Shown: positions 7,708 to 15,745, numbered from the stretch's first letter. The stretch is DNA of 64,000 nt from Trabulsiella guamensis ATCC 49490 (GCF_000734965.1 NZ_JMTB01000062.1:1-64000), one strand, 5' to 3'. The notes: generated by a model not told the origin, from the letters alone. Translations and numbers: made by a program.

Positions 7708-7920
7708 ATGGTGCAACTTTTACAGCGCTTCGAAAGACAGGCACGTACTGAATTTTCAGCAGAGGCGGAAACCTTTATTCGCCAGACGTATATGAAAAGT
7801 GTCGATATCAATGGACACACCGAATATCTGACCGAGACCGGAAAGATGATTGTTGACGAGATTTTTGCGGAATTAATTAAACACGCGAAAGAGAAATACG
7901 TATGTGGAGGAATTAACTGA
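7708..7920 (+). CDS. Early left operon protein, unknown (70 aa)
   Basis: 70 aa, predicted helical, no recognised domain. It ends with a TGA that overlaps the next ATG. The ribosome site is weak, so translation probably depends on coupling with the gene upstream. Confidence 0.65.
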   Translation: MVQLLQRFERQARTEFSAEAETFIRQTYMKSVDINGHTEYLTETGKMIVDEIFAELIKHAKEKYVCGGIN

Positions 7921-8168
7921 TGACCTCACAACAAACAATTATGCACGGGATTCAGATCCCCCCAGTCCTCAACGTGGATCTGCACGTCCTTCCGGACTTC
8001 ACCGGGCGTGTTGTTCTTTATATCGAAAACGGCCGTGTTACTTGCGATCGCCGGCTTTTTGAAGATGAGCATATTTGCGCTCTGGACACTTTTATCGAAA
8101 TGGCTCGCGAAATGGAGCTACGCATTGAAGAGGTTACTGGTGGCACTGACAGCAATTCGAATACCTGA
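7920..8168 (+). CDS. Early left operon protein, unknown (82 aa)
   Basis: 82 aa, with a central beta-like hydrophobic stretch and an acidic C-terminus. GGAGG at about 7906 supports the start, which overlaps the preceding stop. No domain recognised. Confidence 0.68.
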   Translation: MTSQQTIMHGIQIPPVLNVDLHVLPDFTGRVVLYIENGRVTCDRRLFEDEHICALDTFIEMAREMELRIEEVTGGTDSNSNT

Positions 8169-8358
8169 GCGCGTTCACCTGCAGGCAATGCAGGTCCTGC
8201 TGCGATACCGACGAAAGCGAATCTATGCGCGGCGCATGCGACGGACCGGGTATCTCAGCCTGAAGGTTAATCCGCGCTGGAGGCTGCTATCGAAAGACGA
8301 TGGCAGGAACTGGGAAGTAATGTCTCATGAAAAATATTCAGGGGAAATAAAACGATGA
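8140..8358 (+). CDS. Basic phage protein (GTG start)
   Basis: 72 aa and very basic (RYRRKRIYARRMRR), likely nucleic-acid binding. A GTG at 8140 with GAAGAGG 6 nt upstream is preferred over ATG 8188, which has a poor ribosome site; the frame is open further upstream but without a good start. It overlaps the preceding gene by 29 nt and the next by 4 nt. I recall related small proteins from lambdoid phages but no function. Confidence 0.65.
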   Translation: MALTAIRIPERVHLQAMQVLLRYRRKRIYARRMRRTGYLSLKVNPRWRLLSKDDGRNWEVMSHEKYSGEIKR

Positions 8359-8771
8359 TCGACAACCGCACCGCCAGTGTCATTGATCTGGCATTTCAGA
8401 TTCACCATACGCCTGTGGGCAAACTGTTCGTCGCTATGCGGCACGGCCGCATGAAGCGCTGCTTCAGCCGCGATACGGCGATCCGCTATCTGGCGTTCTT
8501 CATGACCACCTGGGCATTCGAGGCATCGGGCTTTATGTGCCGCCATCCTGACGTAAAGGTGTCTCATCCGGTGCACGGAGAAGTATGGGAACGCGGTGGC
8601 GCCACGAAAGAGTATCACTTCGCCCACCAGCGCTGCGTTCGCCGGCTGCGCCGTATCCTTGCTCGTAAGCGTGATATGCAGAACTGGTGCGAGAAATGGG
8701 ACGCCATGCATGACCGCTTTGTGAAAGAGGTTGACGAACTGCAGGCCAATAAACCGCTGGGGATGCGCTGA
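8355..8771 (+). CDS. Phage protein of unknown function (138 aa)
   Basis: 138 aa, rich in Arg, His and aromatic residues, predicted alpha-helical. Both ends overlap neighbours by a few bases (ATGA, TGATG). No catalytic motif is identified. Codon use is similar to the surrounding phage genes. Confidence 0.72.
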   Translation: MIDNRTASVIDLAFQIHHTPVGKLFVAMRHGRMKRCFSRDTAIRYLAFFMTTWAFEASGFMCRHPDVKVSHPVHGEVWERGGATKEYHFAHQRCVRRLRRILARKRDMQNWCEKWDAMHDRFVKEVDELQANKPLGMR

Positions 8772-9052
8772 TGGCTAACCAAGATAATGCAAACATCTTT
8801 GCGGTTGAGTCCACACACAAAGTGCCAAACACAAAGCATCGTCAACGTCAGTCGAAAATTTACAGTCCTGATGAATTTCTCGCGTTGCCAATGGTGCAAG
8901 AGTTCATAAAGAACAACCCTAATCAATATTTCGTCAATGATGAAACTGGCGAACAAATGATGGCCCAAGAACTGGCGGAACTTTATTGCTCAGTGAATAA
9001 CGGTAAGAAAATGAAAAAAGCGCTGCGTCGCGCCTTTGGAGATAAAGCATGA
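8771..9052 (+). CDS. Phage protein of unknown function (93 aa)
   Basis: 93 aa, with a polar N-terminus and a basic C-terminus (KKMKKALRRAFGDKA). Start and stop overlap the flanking genes. It directly precedes the ORF6N gene and may be its partner, but that is only positional. Confidence 0.68.
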   Translation: MANQDNANIFAVESTHKVPNTKHRQRQSKIYSPDEFLALPMVQEFIKNNPNQYFVNDETGEQMMAQELAELYCSVNNGKKMKKALRRAFGDKA

Positions 9053-9795
9053 ACACAGTAATCATCAACAACAAACAGCTTCCAGCCGTCGAATATCGCG
9101 GTCAACGCGTTGTGACACTGGCGATGATTGATGACGTCCATCAGCGCCCGGAAGGCACAGCTCGCGCTGCGTTTAATCGCAACCGCTCTCACTTTATCGA
9201 AGGTGTGGACTTTCTCGAAATGACTGCGGACGTAATACGTACGGAGTCACTTTCTGATGCCTTTGCCGCACGCACTGCCAAAGGGATCATTCTTTTCGAG
9301 TCTGGTTATTTAATGTTGACGAAGCCATTCAATGACGATCTGGCCTGGCAGGTTCAGCGCGAGCTTGTTAACAGCTACTTCCGCACTCGCGCGCCGCTGA
9401 CGGAAATCGAGATGATCGCAGCAATGGCCGCCGATGCCGTTCGCCAGCAGAAGCGCCTGAATCATGTTGAAGAGCAGATCGAAACGGTCACAGAAGCTGT
9501 GGAGAACATCAAACGCGGGACCATGCGCGCCGGATATGTCGGTTACCGCCAGGTGGTAGCCAAAAGCGGAATGAGTGACGCCAAGTGCCGGAATTTGGTC
9601 AATGCCTACCGCATCCCGACAGACACGCACGAATTTATGACTCCAGACGGGCTTTTGTCACGTAGGGCTATCGTCGAACTGGAGCCGTTTATGGCCGCGT
9701 TTCGCCAGATGATGTCTGAAGCTGAACCTCGCGGCACCCGCTGGTATCACCCGAAGATGGGATTGTTTCAGGCTATCGGATGGGAGGTCAGGTAA
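9049..9795 (+). CDS. ORF6N-domain phage protein (antirepressor-like)
   Basis: 248 aa. The first ~115 residues look like an ORF6N (KilA-N/BRO-related) DNA-binding domain: IDDVHQRPEGTARAAFNRNRSHF, split around FIEGVDF, then a region ending VNSYF. A coiled-coil-like segment follows (about 135-165) and a C-terminal domain with conserved Gly/Trp at the end (RWYHPKMG). Such proteins act as antirepressors or transcription modulators in phages. The role in the CI switch here is inference from family and from its place in the early left operon. Confidence 0.8.
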   Translation: MNTVIINNKQLPAVEYRGQRVVTLAMIDDVHQRPEGTARAAFNRNRSHFIEGVDFLEMTADVIRTESLSDAFAARTAKGIILFESGYLMLTKPFNDDLAWQVQRELVNSYFRTRAPLTEIEMIAAMAADAVRQQKRLNHVEEQIETVTEAVENIKRGTMRAGYVGYRQVVAKSGMSDAKCRNLVNAYRIPTDTHEFMTPDGLLSRRAIVELEPFMAAFRQMMSEAEPRGTRWYHPKMGLFQAIGWEVR

Positions 9796-10136
9796 TGGCG
9801 CTCATTACGCAAAATTTCCGTCTCAACTCGTTGGCGAACCAGTACGCCGCTGCGCTGTATAACCATATTTCAGCCACCAGCGGTGATCACTTCATGATTA
9901 ATGCCAATGGTCAACAGATACAGGTAAACATCGTTGGTGGGGCTCAAGGCGTCAGGGATTTAATCAACGGCTACGCACTGGAGACGATCAGAGACTGTCA
10001 TCCGCAGTGCTGGGAAGCCATCGGGATCCAGTTATTGAGCAAATGCGTTCATGGTGACGAACTGACGACGAGGGGCCGAGAAATTTGGCAAAGCATGGTC
10101 AAAGACATGAGCGATACGGTAGCGGGGAATATGTGA
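9795..10136 (+). CDS. Phage protein of unknown function (113 aa)
   Basis: 113 aa. The ATG at 9795 overlaps the ORF6N stop (TAATG) and has GGAGG 7 nt upstream, so it is preferred to an upstream in-frame start. No domain recognised; two Cys and several His are not in an obvious metal motif. Confidence 0.68.
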   Translation: MALITQNFRLNSLANQYAAALYNHISATSGDHFMINANGQQIQVNIVGGAQGVRDLINGYALETIRDCHPQCWEAIGIQLLSKCVHGDELTTRGREIWQSMVKDMSDTVAGNM

Positions 10137-10361
10137 ATGAAAATCCAATACCAGGACTACGGCGCCGTGGCGAACATTGTGATCACCAGCACTGTGTTTG
10201 AATTCCGTAAACATAACCGGGTGGTTGACGCCACCCTGCTCTGCACGCCAGGCATCATTGCAACCCGCAGCGGCATGTTCTTCATGAGGTCGGTTTTGTC
10301 CGGCAAATCCCGCGACATGTTGCGGGCCTACAAAACCGTACAGCGGGAGGCTAAGCGATGA
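10137..10361 (+). CDS. Small phage protein, unknown (74 aa)
   Basis: 74 aa, beta-rich N-terminal part and a basic tail. It starts immediately after the previous stop (TGAATG). The stop overlaps the next small gene by 4 nt. Function unknown. Confidence 0.65.
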   Translation: MKIQYQDYGAVANIVITSTVFEFRKHNRVVDATLLCTPGIIATRSGMFFMRSVLSGKSRDMLRAYKTVQREAKR

Positions 10362-10453
10362 AGCCTTTTCTCCTGTCCATGCTGTTTGGCCTGCTGCTGG
10401 TAGCCGTCGTTTTCGGCGCGCTAATTGAATATAAGTTTTTAATGAATTACTGA
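10358..10453 (+). CDS. 31-aa single-pass membrane micro-protein
   Basis: The frame encodes Met-Lys-Pro followed by a ~20-residue uninterrupted hydrophobic helix (LLSMLFGLLLVAVVFGALI) and a short polar end. GGGAGG lies 8 nt before the ATG. Its overlap with the preceding gene and its membrane-helix composition support it as a genuine small membrane protein of the phage. Function unknown. Confidence 0.62.
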   Translation: MKPFLLSMLFGLLLVAVVFGALIEYKFLMNY

Positions 10454-10461
10454 GGCTAACA

Positions 10462-10674
10462 ATGAAAAAAGGCCAGCATTCAGCTTACCCGTGTCCGCGT
10501 CTCGATACACCACGCGGCATGACATACCGCCAGCACCTGGTTAGCCAGATCGCGCCTGTAGTCGCTGCGCAGTTCTTCGAAAGCAACGCTTGGGATGATT
10601 ACGACGACATGGCCGGATCGCTAATGATGATGGTCGACTGCATTATTGAAGCGGAGAAGGAGACTGTGAAGTGA
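10462..10674 (+). CDS. Small acidic phage protein (70 aa)
   Basis: 70 aa. The N-terminal part is basic and Pro-rich; the C-terminal 35 residues are very acidic (DDYDDMAGS, IIEAEKE). GAGG precedes the start. The stop overlaps the next ATG (TGATG). No family recognised. Confidence 0.65.
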   Translation: MKKGQHSAYPCPRLDTPRGMTYRQHLVSQIAPVVAAQFFESNAWDDYDDMAGSLMMMVDCIIEAEKETVK

Positions 10675-10820
10675 TGCACAAGGCGTTTGAAATATGGGTG
10701 CACCAGCGGTACGGAAACCGCTACGACATCTCGAGGGATCAGGAAGGATTCTACTGCCGGGAAGTGGTTAAACGAATGTTTGAAACGTGGTGCCACTGCC
10801 GTGGCCTGAGCATGGTGTGA
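10674..10820 (+). CDS. 48-aa phage protein
   Basis: 48 aa with two Trp and several His/Cys (CREVVKRMFETWCHCRG). The start overlaps the preceding stop and the stop lies 7 nt before the excisionase ATG, consistent with one operon. Too short to assign. Confidence 0.55.
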   Translation: MHKAFEIWVHQRYGNRYDISRDQEGFYCREVVKRMFETWCHCRGLSMV

Positions 10821-10827
10821 GGTGGGT

Positions 10828-11022
10828 ATGAGTGATTTAATGACAACAAAACAGGTTGCAGACTATTGCGGGGTTTCCGTATCGACCGTGCTCCGCTGGA
10901 ATAGCGTCAACCGCAAAACGGGACAGAAGTACCGCCCCGAGTTTCCGGATCCGGATATCAAATCCTGCCCGAACAAATGGGCGAAGCATAAAATTCACCG
11001 GTTCGCAGGGGTTACGTCTTAA
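10828..11022 (+). CDS. xis: Excisionase-like HTH protein (Xis/AlpA type)
   Basis: 64 aa with an AlpA/MerR-type helix-turn-helix (MTTKQVADYCGVSVSTVLRW). It is the last gene of the early left operon and its end overlaps the 3' end of the integrase gene on the other strand, the usual place for a recombination directionality factor. GAGG 5 nt upstream supports ATG 10828 over GTG 10822. The role in excision is inferred from fold and position. Confidence 0.75.
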   Translation: MSDLMTTKQVADYCGVSVSTVLRWNSVNRKTGQKYRPEFPDPDIKSCPNKWAKHKIHRFAGVTS

Positions 11023-12217
11023 CGATAGACTCAACCCTTTCCCACCATGCCTGATATGCTTTACGTTGCTCTTCAAGATAATCGCTCTTGTCATAAACTT
11101 GCCAGATACCGGGCAGTTTATGACCGAGCATTATTTCAGCTATATGCGGTTCCGTCAGATCGGAAAAATTCGTTCTTGCTGTTCTTCGCAAATCGTGAAG
11201 TGACCAATGAGGGAACTGGTATCCCAAGCGACGCCAGGAGTACTGCATTAAATTATACGGTAAGGATTGTAACGATGATCTTCCAACAGGTTCTCGGCTT
11301 CCCTCTTTAGTAAAGAGCATACTTGAACCATTATTCATCGAAATAACGTATTGAATCAGATCTTCGGTAGGCTTGATGATAGGTCGTTTTAGCGGCTTAC
11401 CTGTTATAGCTCCCGTCTTGTGCCGCTCGGCCGGTACCGTCCAGACTTTATCTACGAAATCAAAATCCTCGACTCTGGCGCTTATCAACTCAGCGGAACG
11501 GCATCCGAAATGCAGTAGCAACTTGATAAAGGCACGGTACTTAGGAACCATACGAGAACCTTCAATTGCGGCATACAGGATCCGTATTTCTTCATGGCTA
11601 AGGAATCGCTCACCCTGTCTTTTTCTGATATCCATATCCTTACTGGTTATGTCGGACAATGGACGATTCTCTACCAATTTTCTCTTGTACGCCCAGGCAT
11701 GGGCCTGCTTAGAGTTCACCAACAATCTGTCAGCAATACCCGGTAGCTTTACGCTTAAAGGATCCAGTACCTCCAGCCAGTCATGGAGGCTGGCAGCATC
11801 GTGCGGAACACTACCAATCCTGGGGAAAAGATGAATCTCGAAGGAACGGATGATTTGATCTGCGCCTTTTTTATTTTTCAGGCAATAGGCGTCATACCAG
11901 GTTCTGATCACCGCCTCTACTGTCAGCGCACCGGTGACTTTTCGCTTCTCTGCCAGGCGAACCAACTTAGGGTTTCTGTTTGCCTCAAGTTCCCCGCGCA
12001 GCCTTACTACTTCATCACGGGCGTCTTTTAAGCTGGTGGCTGGATAAGTACCAATATCCATACGTTCGCCCTTTCCCGCCCACTGATAGCGGTACTGGAA
12101 AACCACTCGTCCTTTCGGTGATACTCTAACGGACAAGCCATCTCGATCTGACTTAACCATAACCTTATCGCGTTCCTTGCCCGTTACCGAGCGCAACCAT
12201 GTATCCGATAGCGCCAT
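11012..12217 (-). CDS. int: Tyrosine-recombinase integrase
   Basis: 401 aa, P4/CP4-like architecture: an N-terminal DUF4102-type arm-binding domain (1-90), a core-binding domain (about 95-190) and a catalytic domain. Catalytic residues are visible: Arg240 (FGCRSAEL), His341-x-x-Arg344 (HDLR), His366 (LGHKLPG) and nucleophile Tyr375 (QVYDKSDYLEE). The gene lies next to the broken prfC 5' end, so this enzyme most likely inserted the prophage into prfC. Its convergence with xis means int is read from its own promoter near 12220-12290. Confidence 0.93.
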   Translation of the reverse strand: MALSDTWLRSVTGKERDKVMVKSDRDGLSVRVSPKGRVVFQYRYQWAGKGERMDIGTYPATSLKDARDEVVRLRGELEANRNPKLVRLAEKRKVTGALTVEAVIRTWYDAYCLKNKKGADQIIRSFEIHLFPRIGSVPHDAASLHDWLEVLDPLSVKLPGIADRLLVNSKQAHAWAYKRKLVENRPLSDITSKDMDIRKRQGERFLSHEEIRILYAAIEGSRMVPKYRAFIKLLLHFGCRSAELISARVEDFDFVDKVWTVPAERHKTGAITGKPLKRPIIKPTEDLIQYVISMNNGSSMLFTKEGSREPVGRSSLQSLPYNLMQYSWRRLGYQFPHWSLHDLRRTARTNFSDLTEPHIAEIMLGHKLPGIWQVYDKSDYLEEQRKAYQAWWERVESIVKT

Positions 12218-12225
12218 ACCCCACC

Positions 12226-12283
12226 TTGTACAAACTCAAAAAAACCTCTTCGGTTTGTACATTATGTACAAACGCATGTACAG
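12226..12283. repeat. Cluster of TGTACA repeats upstream of int
   Basis: Four related sites lie within 58 bp: TTGTACAAAC (12226-12235), GTTTGTACAT (12253-12262), ATGTACAAAC (12264-12273) and CATGTACAG (12275-12283). The middle two form a perfect 10-bp inverted repeat with a 1-nt spacer. They may be integrase arm sites or an autoregulatory operator at the int promoter. Confidence 0.6.
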
Positions 12284-12420
12284 AAATTTTGTGAAAGCAA
12301 TCGAGTTAATATGATGCTACATGAAAGGAGTTAGATTCATTTGAAACATAAGAATGCAGATGGAAGGCGCCGCTAGGCGACTCACTGAAAGGAATTTAAA
12401 GAATCAGGAAGGTTTCGAAT
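12284..12420. other. Phage DNA between int and the attachment site
   Basis: No gene is visible in these 137 nt. The short distance between integrase promoter and the prfC junction is typical of the attP arm in tyrosine-recombinase phages. Confidence 0.5.
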
Positions 12421-12510
12421 TTATTTAATAGAGGGTGTTTTATGGGGGTGGGAGATGATGGCAAAAGTGCGGCGTTTCGCCACCTCTTGCAAATAAGGAG
12501 ACAACGTCAT
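12421..12510 (-). pseudogene. prfC: prfC 5' fragment cut by the prophage (attR side)
   Basis: The minus strand from ATG 12510 encodes [19 protein letters not shown] followed by SHP, the exact N-terminus of peptide release factor 3 known from E. coli. After codon 22 RF3 should continue DAGKTT (its GTPase P-loop), but here it reads HKTPSIK and a stop at 12421. The break marks the crossover at about 12445. The rest of prfC must lie beyond the other end of the prophage, outside the window. The promoter and ribosome site are left on this side, upstream of yjjG's stop. Confidence 0.93.
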
Positions 12511-12573
12511 AGTTAAAGTCTTCTGTGTAAGCGCACGGCGTCAGGCCGCGCACGAGAATCGAAAAATGCGGCT

Positions 12574-12601
12574 ATTTTACTCAAGACCGAAGGTCAGACA
12601 A
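12574..12601 (-). promoter_or_regulatory. Stranded prfC promoter
   Basis: On the minus strand TTGTCT (12596-12601), 16 nt, TAAAAT (12574-12579) lies about 65 nt upstream of the prfC ATG and overlaps the end of yjjG. After insertion it can only transcribe the prfC stub and attR. Confidence 0.45.
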
Positions 12602-13279
12602 TCATTGTTTACACAGGAGTTGCTCCAGTTCATTTAAGGTGCTGACCGTCCACGTCGGCTGGATGCCTTCCGGCTGCTCACGATGATGTGCATTCAGCCA
12701 GCAGGTTGCCAGACCGGCGTTGATGCCGCCGAGGATATCTGACGCGGCGGTGTCGCCCACCATCAGTACCCGCGAACGATCGGGGTTGCCCGCTTTTTCC
12801 AGCGCGTAATCAAAGATGCGTGGATCCGGTTTCGCCACGCCCACTTCTTCGGAAATGATCAATAAATCAAAGTGATCGCGAAGCCCCGTGCGCTCAAGGC
12901 GAATTTGCTGCAGCGAGGTGAAACCGTTGGTAATGATCCCCATTTTCACCTTGCCCTGCAGGGCATTGAGCAGCGAAACCGCACCCGGCAGCGGCGCGCA
13001 AATCTCCGCCATGGCGTTCATAAACGCATCGTTAAGATCGCCCGGCGGCACGTTCAGGCGCTCAGACCAGTCCTGAAAGCGCTGGTGCTGCAACTGCAGC
13101 GACGTGATCGCGCCGTTCTGATAATCGACCCACAGCGGTTTATTGACGGCCTGGTAGTCCTGGAAATCTTCGGCGGTAAAGGTCACGCTATAGTCGAGAA
13201 ACATCCGCTGTAAGCCGGTAAAAGAGTCAAACGTAAACAGCGTTTCATCGGCATCAAAGAAAATCCAGTCCCACTTCAT
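12602..13279 (-). CDS. yjjG: Pyrimidine 5'-nucleotidase YjjG (HAD family)
   Basis: 225 aa, the same length as E. coli YjjG and very similar to it. HAD motif I is DADETLF (residues 9-15), motif II is ITNGF near 115, the motif III lysine is in AKPDPRIF near 150, and motif IV is GDTAASD near 177. The family dephosphorylates dUMP, dTMP and non-canonical nucleotides, acting as house-cleaning. It lies 16 nt after rimI and should be part of the holD-rimI-yjjG transcript. Confidence 0.96.
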   Translation of the reverse strand: MKWDWIFFDADETLFTFDSFTGLQRMFLDYSVTFTAEDFQDYQAVNKPLWVDYQNGAITSLQLQHQRFQDWSERLNVPPGDLNDAFMNAMAEICAPLPGAVSLLNALQGKVKMGIITNGFTSLQQIRLERTGLRDHFDLLIISEEVGVAKPDPRIFDYALEKAGNPDRSRVLMVGDTAASDILGGINAGLATCWLNAHHREQPEGIQPTWTVSTLNELEQLLCKQ

Positions 13280-13295
13280 CGTATCACCTTGTGTC

Positions 13296-13742
13296 TTACA
13301 TACTGATTGGCAGAGCCATAATAATGGCGTCTTCGCGTCCTTCTGCGGTGGGGTAATAGTTCTTGCGAATGGTCGCCTCGTTGAAGCCTAAGCTTTCATA
13401 GAGTGCGATGGCGGCGACGTTAGACGCCCGAACCTCCAGCCACAGCGTGACGACGCCGCGTTTTTCCAGCGCGTCGATCAAATATTCCAGCAGCGCACGC
13501 CCCAGCCCGCGGCGCTGGTAAGCGGGATCCACCGCGATATTGAACAGGGTCGCTTCATCCAGCACGACCTGAGTAATCGCAAATGCCGCTATCTCATTTT
13601 CCGTCTCAAGCTTGAGGTTGAAGTAACGGTCGCCCTGATTGCTGGCGAAGGTTTTTTCGCTCCACGGAAACGCATGCGCGCGTTTTTCAATCTGCCACGC
13701 GCGGGGCAAATCAGTCGTGCTGAGGGAAGAAATCATGTTCAT
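13296..13742 (-). CDS. rimI: Ribosomal protein S18 N-acetyltransferase RimI
   Basis: 148 aa, matching E. coli RimI in length. It is a single GNAT domain with the acetyl-CoA loop RRGLGRALL near residue 80 and the conserved C-terminus [19 protein letters not shown]. It acetylates the N-terminal alanine of ribosomal protein S18. The start MNMISSL at 13742 aligns with E. coli MNTISSL; the frame is open further upstream within holD but without homology. It overlaps the holD 3' end by 32 nt. Confidence 0.96.
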   Translation of the reverse strand: MNMISSLSTTDLPRAWQIEKRAHAFPWSEKTFASNQGDRYFNLKLETENEIAAFAITQVVLDEATLFNIAVDPAYQRRGLGRALLEYLIDALEKRGVVTLWLEVRASNVAAIALYESLGFNEATIRKNYYPTAEGREDAIIMALPISM

Positions 13743-14124
13743 GAGCACAAATTTGTTGCCATAGCGCCGTGCGCGCTGTCGCACTGGCTCGTAATTCATC
13801 AAATGCAGGCGTCGATACCTGCGCGCCCTCCAGTGAAACCGTGGCGGGCGTTCCCAGCAACCAGCTATTGGCCCGGCTACCCTGCGGCAGCATCTCAGCA
13901 CGCTCCGGCGTCAATTGCAGTACCTGATCAGCTGAAAGCATTAGCGCCCGGAGGATATCGCCGATGAACGGATCCGCGAGATCGGGCAGCGTCTCGGCCA
14001 CCATCACCAGCCGCACATGGGGTGGGAGTGTAATCGCAATCTCCCCCTGCAATGCGCCCGGACGACGCAGCGACCACTGAGTAATACCCAGTTGCTGTAA
14101 TTGCCAGTCTCGTCGGGATGTCAT
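13711..14124 (-). CDS. holD: DNA polymerase III psi subunit HolD
   Basis: 137 aa, the same length as E. coli HolD. The N-terminus MTSRRDWQLQQLGITQWSLR, which binds SSB-bound chi/clamp-loader partners, is nearly identical. Psi joins chi to the tau/gamma clamp loader. The start at 14124 follows homology; it lies 103 nt from the divergent rsmC start. First gene of the holD-rimI-yjjG group. Confidence 0.95.
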   Translation of the reverse strand: MTSRRDWQLQQLGITQWSLRRPGALQGEIAITLPPHVRLVMVAETLPDLADPFIGDILRALMLSADQVLQLTPERAEMLPQGSRANSWLLGTPATVSLEGAQVSTPAFDELRASATARTALWQQICAHEHDFFPQHD

Positions 14125-14227
14125 CACGCCATTCTCCTGTCTGTCAGGCGCCGAAATATAGCAAATTCGTCGAACTTGCGCCAACAAACCACTATAATCG
14201 CCGCCGTCGTTAATTGAGGATTTAGCC

Positions 14228-15256
14228 ATGTCTGCTTTTACCCCGGCAAGTGAAGTCTTGCTGCGTCACAGTGATGATTTCGAACAACGCCGTATTTTGT
14301 TTGCCGGTGATCTGCAGGACGATCTCCCCGCACGCCTTGAAACCGCCGCCAGCCGAGCACATACCCAGCAGTTTCACCACTGGCAGGTGCTGAATCGCCA
14401 GATGGGTGATAACGTTCGCTTTAGTCTGGTGGCGGAAGCAGCCGATGTGGCGGATAGCGATACGCTTGTTTATTACTGGCCGAAAAACAAGCCCGAAGCG
14501 CAGTTCCAGCTGATGAATCTGCTGTCTCTGCTGCCAGTGGGCTGCGATATTTTTGTCGTCGGCGAAAACCGCAGCGGCGTGCGCAGCGCCGAGCAGATGC
14601 TGGCCGAATTCGCGCCGCTCGGTAAAATCGACAGCGCGCGCCGTTGCGGTCTGTATCACGGTCGCCTCGAAACCCGACCATCTTTCGACGCAGATGCTTT
14701 CTGGGGAGAATATCACCTCGATAATCTGACGATTAAAACTCTGCCGGGCGTTTTCAGCCGTGATTGTCTTGATATCGGCAGTCAGTTGCTGCTCTCCACG
14801 CTGACGCCGCATACCAAAGGCAAAGTGCTGGATATCGGTTGTGGCGCAGGCGTGCTGGCCGCAGCGCTCGCCAGCCACTCGCCGAAAGTACGTTTAACAC
14901 TTTGCGATGTCAGCGCGCCGGCGGTGGAAGCCAGTAAAGCGACCCTGAGCGCGAACGATATTGAAGGCGACGTATTCGCCAGCAACGTTTTCTCTGAGGT
15001 GAATGGTCGCTTTGATATGATCATCTCTAACCCGCCGTTCCACGATGGTCTGCAGACCAGTCTTGACGCGGCACAAACGCTGATTCGCGGCGCAGTGCGT
15101 CATCTGAACAGCGGCGGCGAGTTGCGCATTGTCGCTAACGCCTTTCTGCCCTACCCAAATGTGCTGGACGAAACCTTTGGTTTTCATGAAGTGATTGCCC
15201 AGACCGGGCGCTTCAAAGTTTACCGCGCCATCATGACCCGGCAGGCGAAAAAGTAA
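14228..15256 (+). CDS. rsmC: 16S rRNA (guanine1207-N2)-methyltransferase RsmC
   Basis: 342 aa, the expected length. It has two tandem Rossmann domains: a degenerate N-terminal one (1-190) and a catalytic C-terminal one with the SAM loop [13 protein letters not shown] near residue 200 and the N2-guanine motif NPPFHDG near 268. It methylates G1207 of 16S rRNA in the assembled 30S subunit. GAGG 8 nt upstream supports the ATG. Confidence 0.96.
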   Translation: MSAFTPASEVLLRHSDDFEQRRILFAGDLQDDLPARLETAASRAHTQQFHHWQVLNRQMGDNVRFSLVAEAADVADSDTLVYYWPKNKPEAQFQLMNLLSLLPVGCDIFVVGENRSGVRSAEQMLAEFAPLGKIDSARRCGLYHGRLETRPSFDADAFWGEYHLDNLTIKTLPGVFSRDCLDIGSQLLLSTLTPHTKGKVLDIGCGAGVLAAALASHSPKVRLTLCDVSAPAVEASKATLSANDIEGDVFASNVFSEVNGRFDMIISNPPFHDGLQTSLDAAQTLIRGAVRHLNSGGELRIVANAFLPYPNVLDETFGFHEVIAQTGRFKVYRAIMTRQAKK

Positions 15257-15322
15257 GATTTCAACGTAACGGGACCGATCGCCCATTTTTGCAGCGATCG
15301 GCAAAACCCCCACAATTAACTA

Positions 15323-15350
15323 TTGACGAATAGCGGAAAACCACTAGAAT
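15323..15350 (+). promoter_or_regulatory. Promoter of the tRNA-Leu operon
   Basis: TTGACG (15323-15328), 16 nt, TAGAAT (15345-15350) is followed at once by a GC-rich discriminator (GCGCCTCC). This is the pattern of stringently controlled stable-RNA promoters, about 40 nt before the first tRNA. Confidence 0.85.
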
Positions 15351-15391
15351 GCGCCTCCGTGGTAACGATTCTTTCATAGAGTCGATGGCAT

Positions 15392-15478
15392 GCGAAGGTG
15401 GCGGAATTGGTAGACGCGCTAGCTTCAGGTGTTAGTGTCCTTACGGACGTGGGGGTTCAAGTCCCCCCCCTCGCACCA
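15392..15478 (+). tRNA. leuQ: tRNA-Leu (CAG)
   Basis: 87 nt, class II tRNA with a long variable arm (GTCCTTACGGAC), anticodon CAG in CTTCAGGT, T-loop TTCAAGT and encoded CCA. It corresponds to the first of the leuQPV triplet of E. coli, in the same place next to rsmC. Confidence 0.98.
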
Positions 15479-15506
15479 TAAACCACGCAAATATCGCTCG
15501 CACTGT

Positions 15507-15594
15507 GCGAAGGTGGCGGAATTGGTAGACGCGCTAGCTTCAGGTGTTAGTGTCCTTACGGACGTGGGGGTTCAAGTCCCCCCCCCTCGCACCA
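15507..15594 (+). tRNA. leuP: tRNA-Leu (CAG) with one extra C in the 3' half
   Basis: It has the same sequence as the first copy except that the run after the T-loop has nine C residues instead of eight, making 88 nt. The T stem needs five and the acceptor three, so one C is surplus. It may be a true variant or a homopolymer error. Confidence 0.95.
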
Positions 15595-15624
15595 ACGAGG
15601 CGATATACAAAATAAGATGACTGT

Positions 15625-15711
15625 GCGAAGGTGGCGGAATTGGTAGACGCGCTAGCTTCAGGTGTTAGTGTTCTTACGGACGTGGGGGTTCAAGTCCCCC
15701 CCCTCGCACCA
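15625..15711 (+). tRNA. leuV: tRNA-Leu (CAG)
   Basis: 87 nt, identical to the first copy except GTTCTTACGGAC in the variable arm. Last of three tandem copies, spaced 28 and 30 nt apart, and so co-transcribed. No clear terminator follows before the convergent yjjZ. Confidence 0.98.
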
Positions 15712-15745
15712 ATTATCTTATCTCCTGCTTGTCCTTTCCTGTGTA

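Larger units (their letters stand above)
1..12445. mobile_element. Lambdoid prophage, integrase-side part, inserted in prfC
   Basis: The stretch has the order of a lambdoid phage: Q antiterminator, replication genes and Cro-like gene on the minus strand, CI-like repressor on the plus strand flanked by two sets of three operators, an early left operon of small genes, an excisionase-like gene and a tyrosine integrase. The right boundary is set by the point where the prfC reading frame stops matching RF3, at about 12445. The left boundary is outside the window, because the late (lysis and virion) genes expected after Q are not present. Confidence 0.93.

Noticed and set aside
13296-13901. Longer rimI from the upstream start at 13901
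   Set aside because: The extra residues overlap holD heavily and have no similarity to RimI. The start at 13742 gives the family length of 148 aa.
15392-15711. Three near-identical 87-nt units as a CRISPR or repeat array
   Set aside because: They are plainly tRNA-Leu genes with anticodon CAG, variable arm and CCA end.
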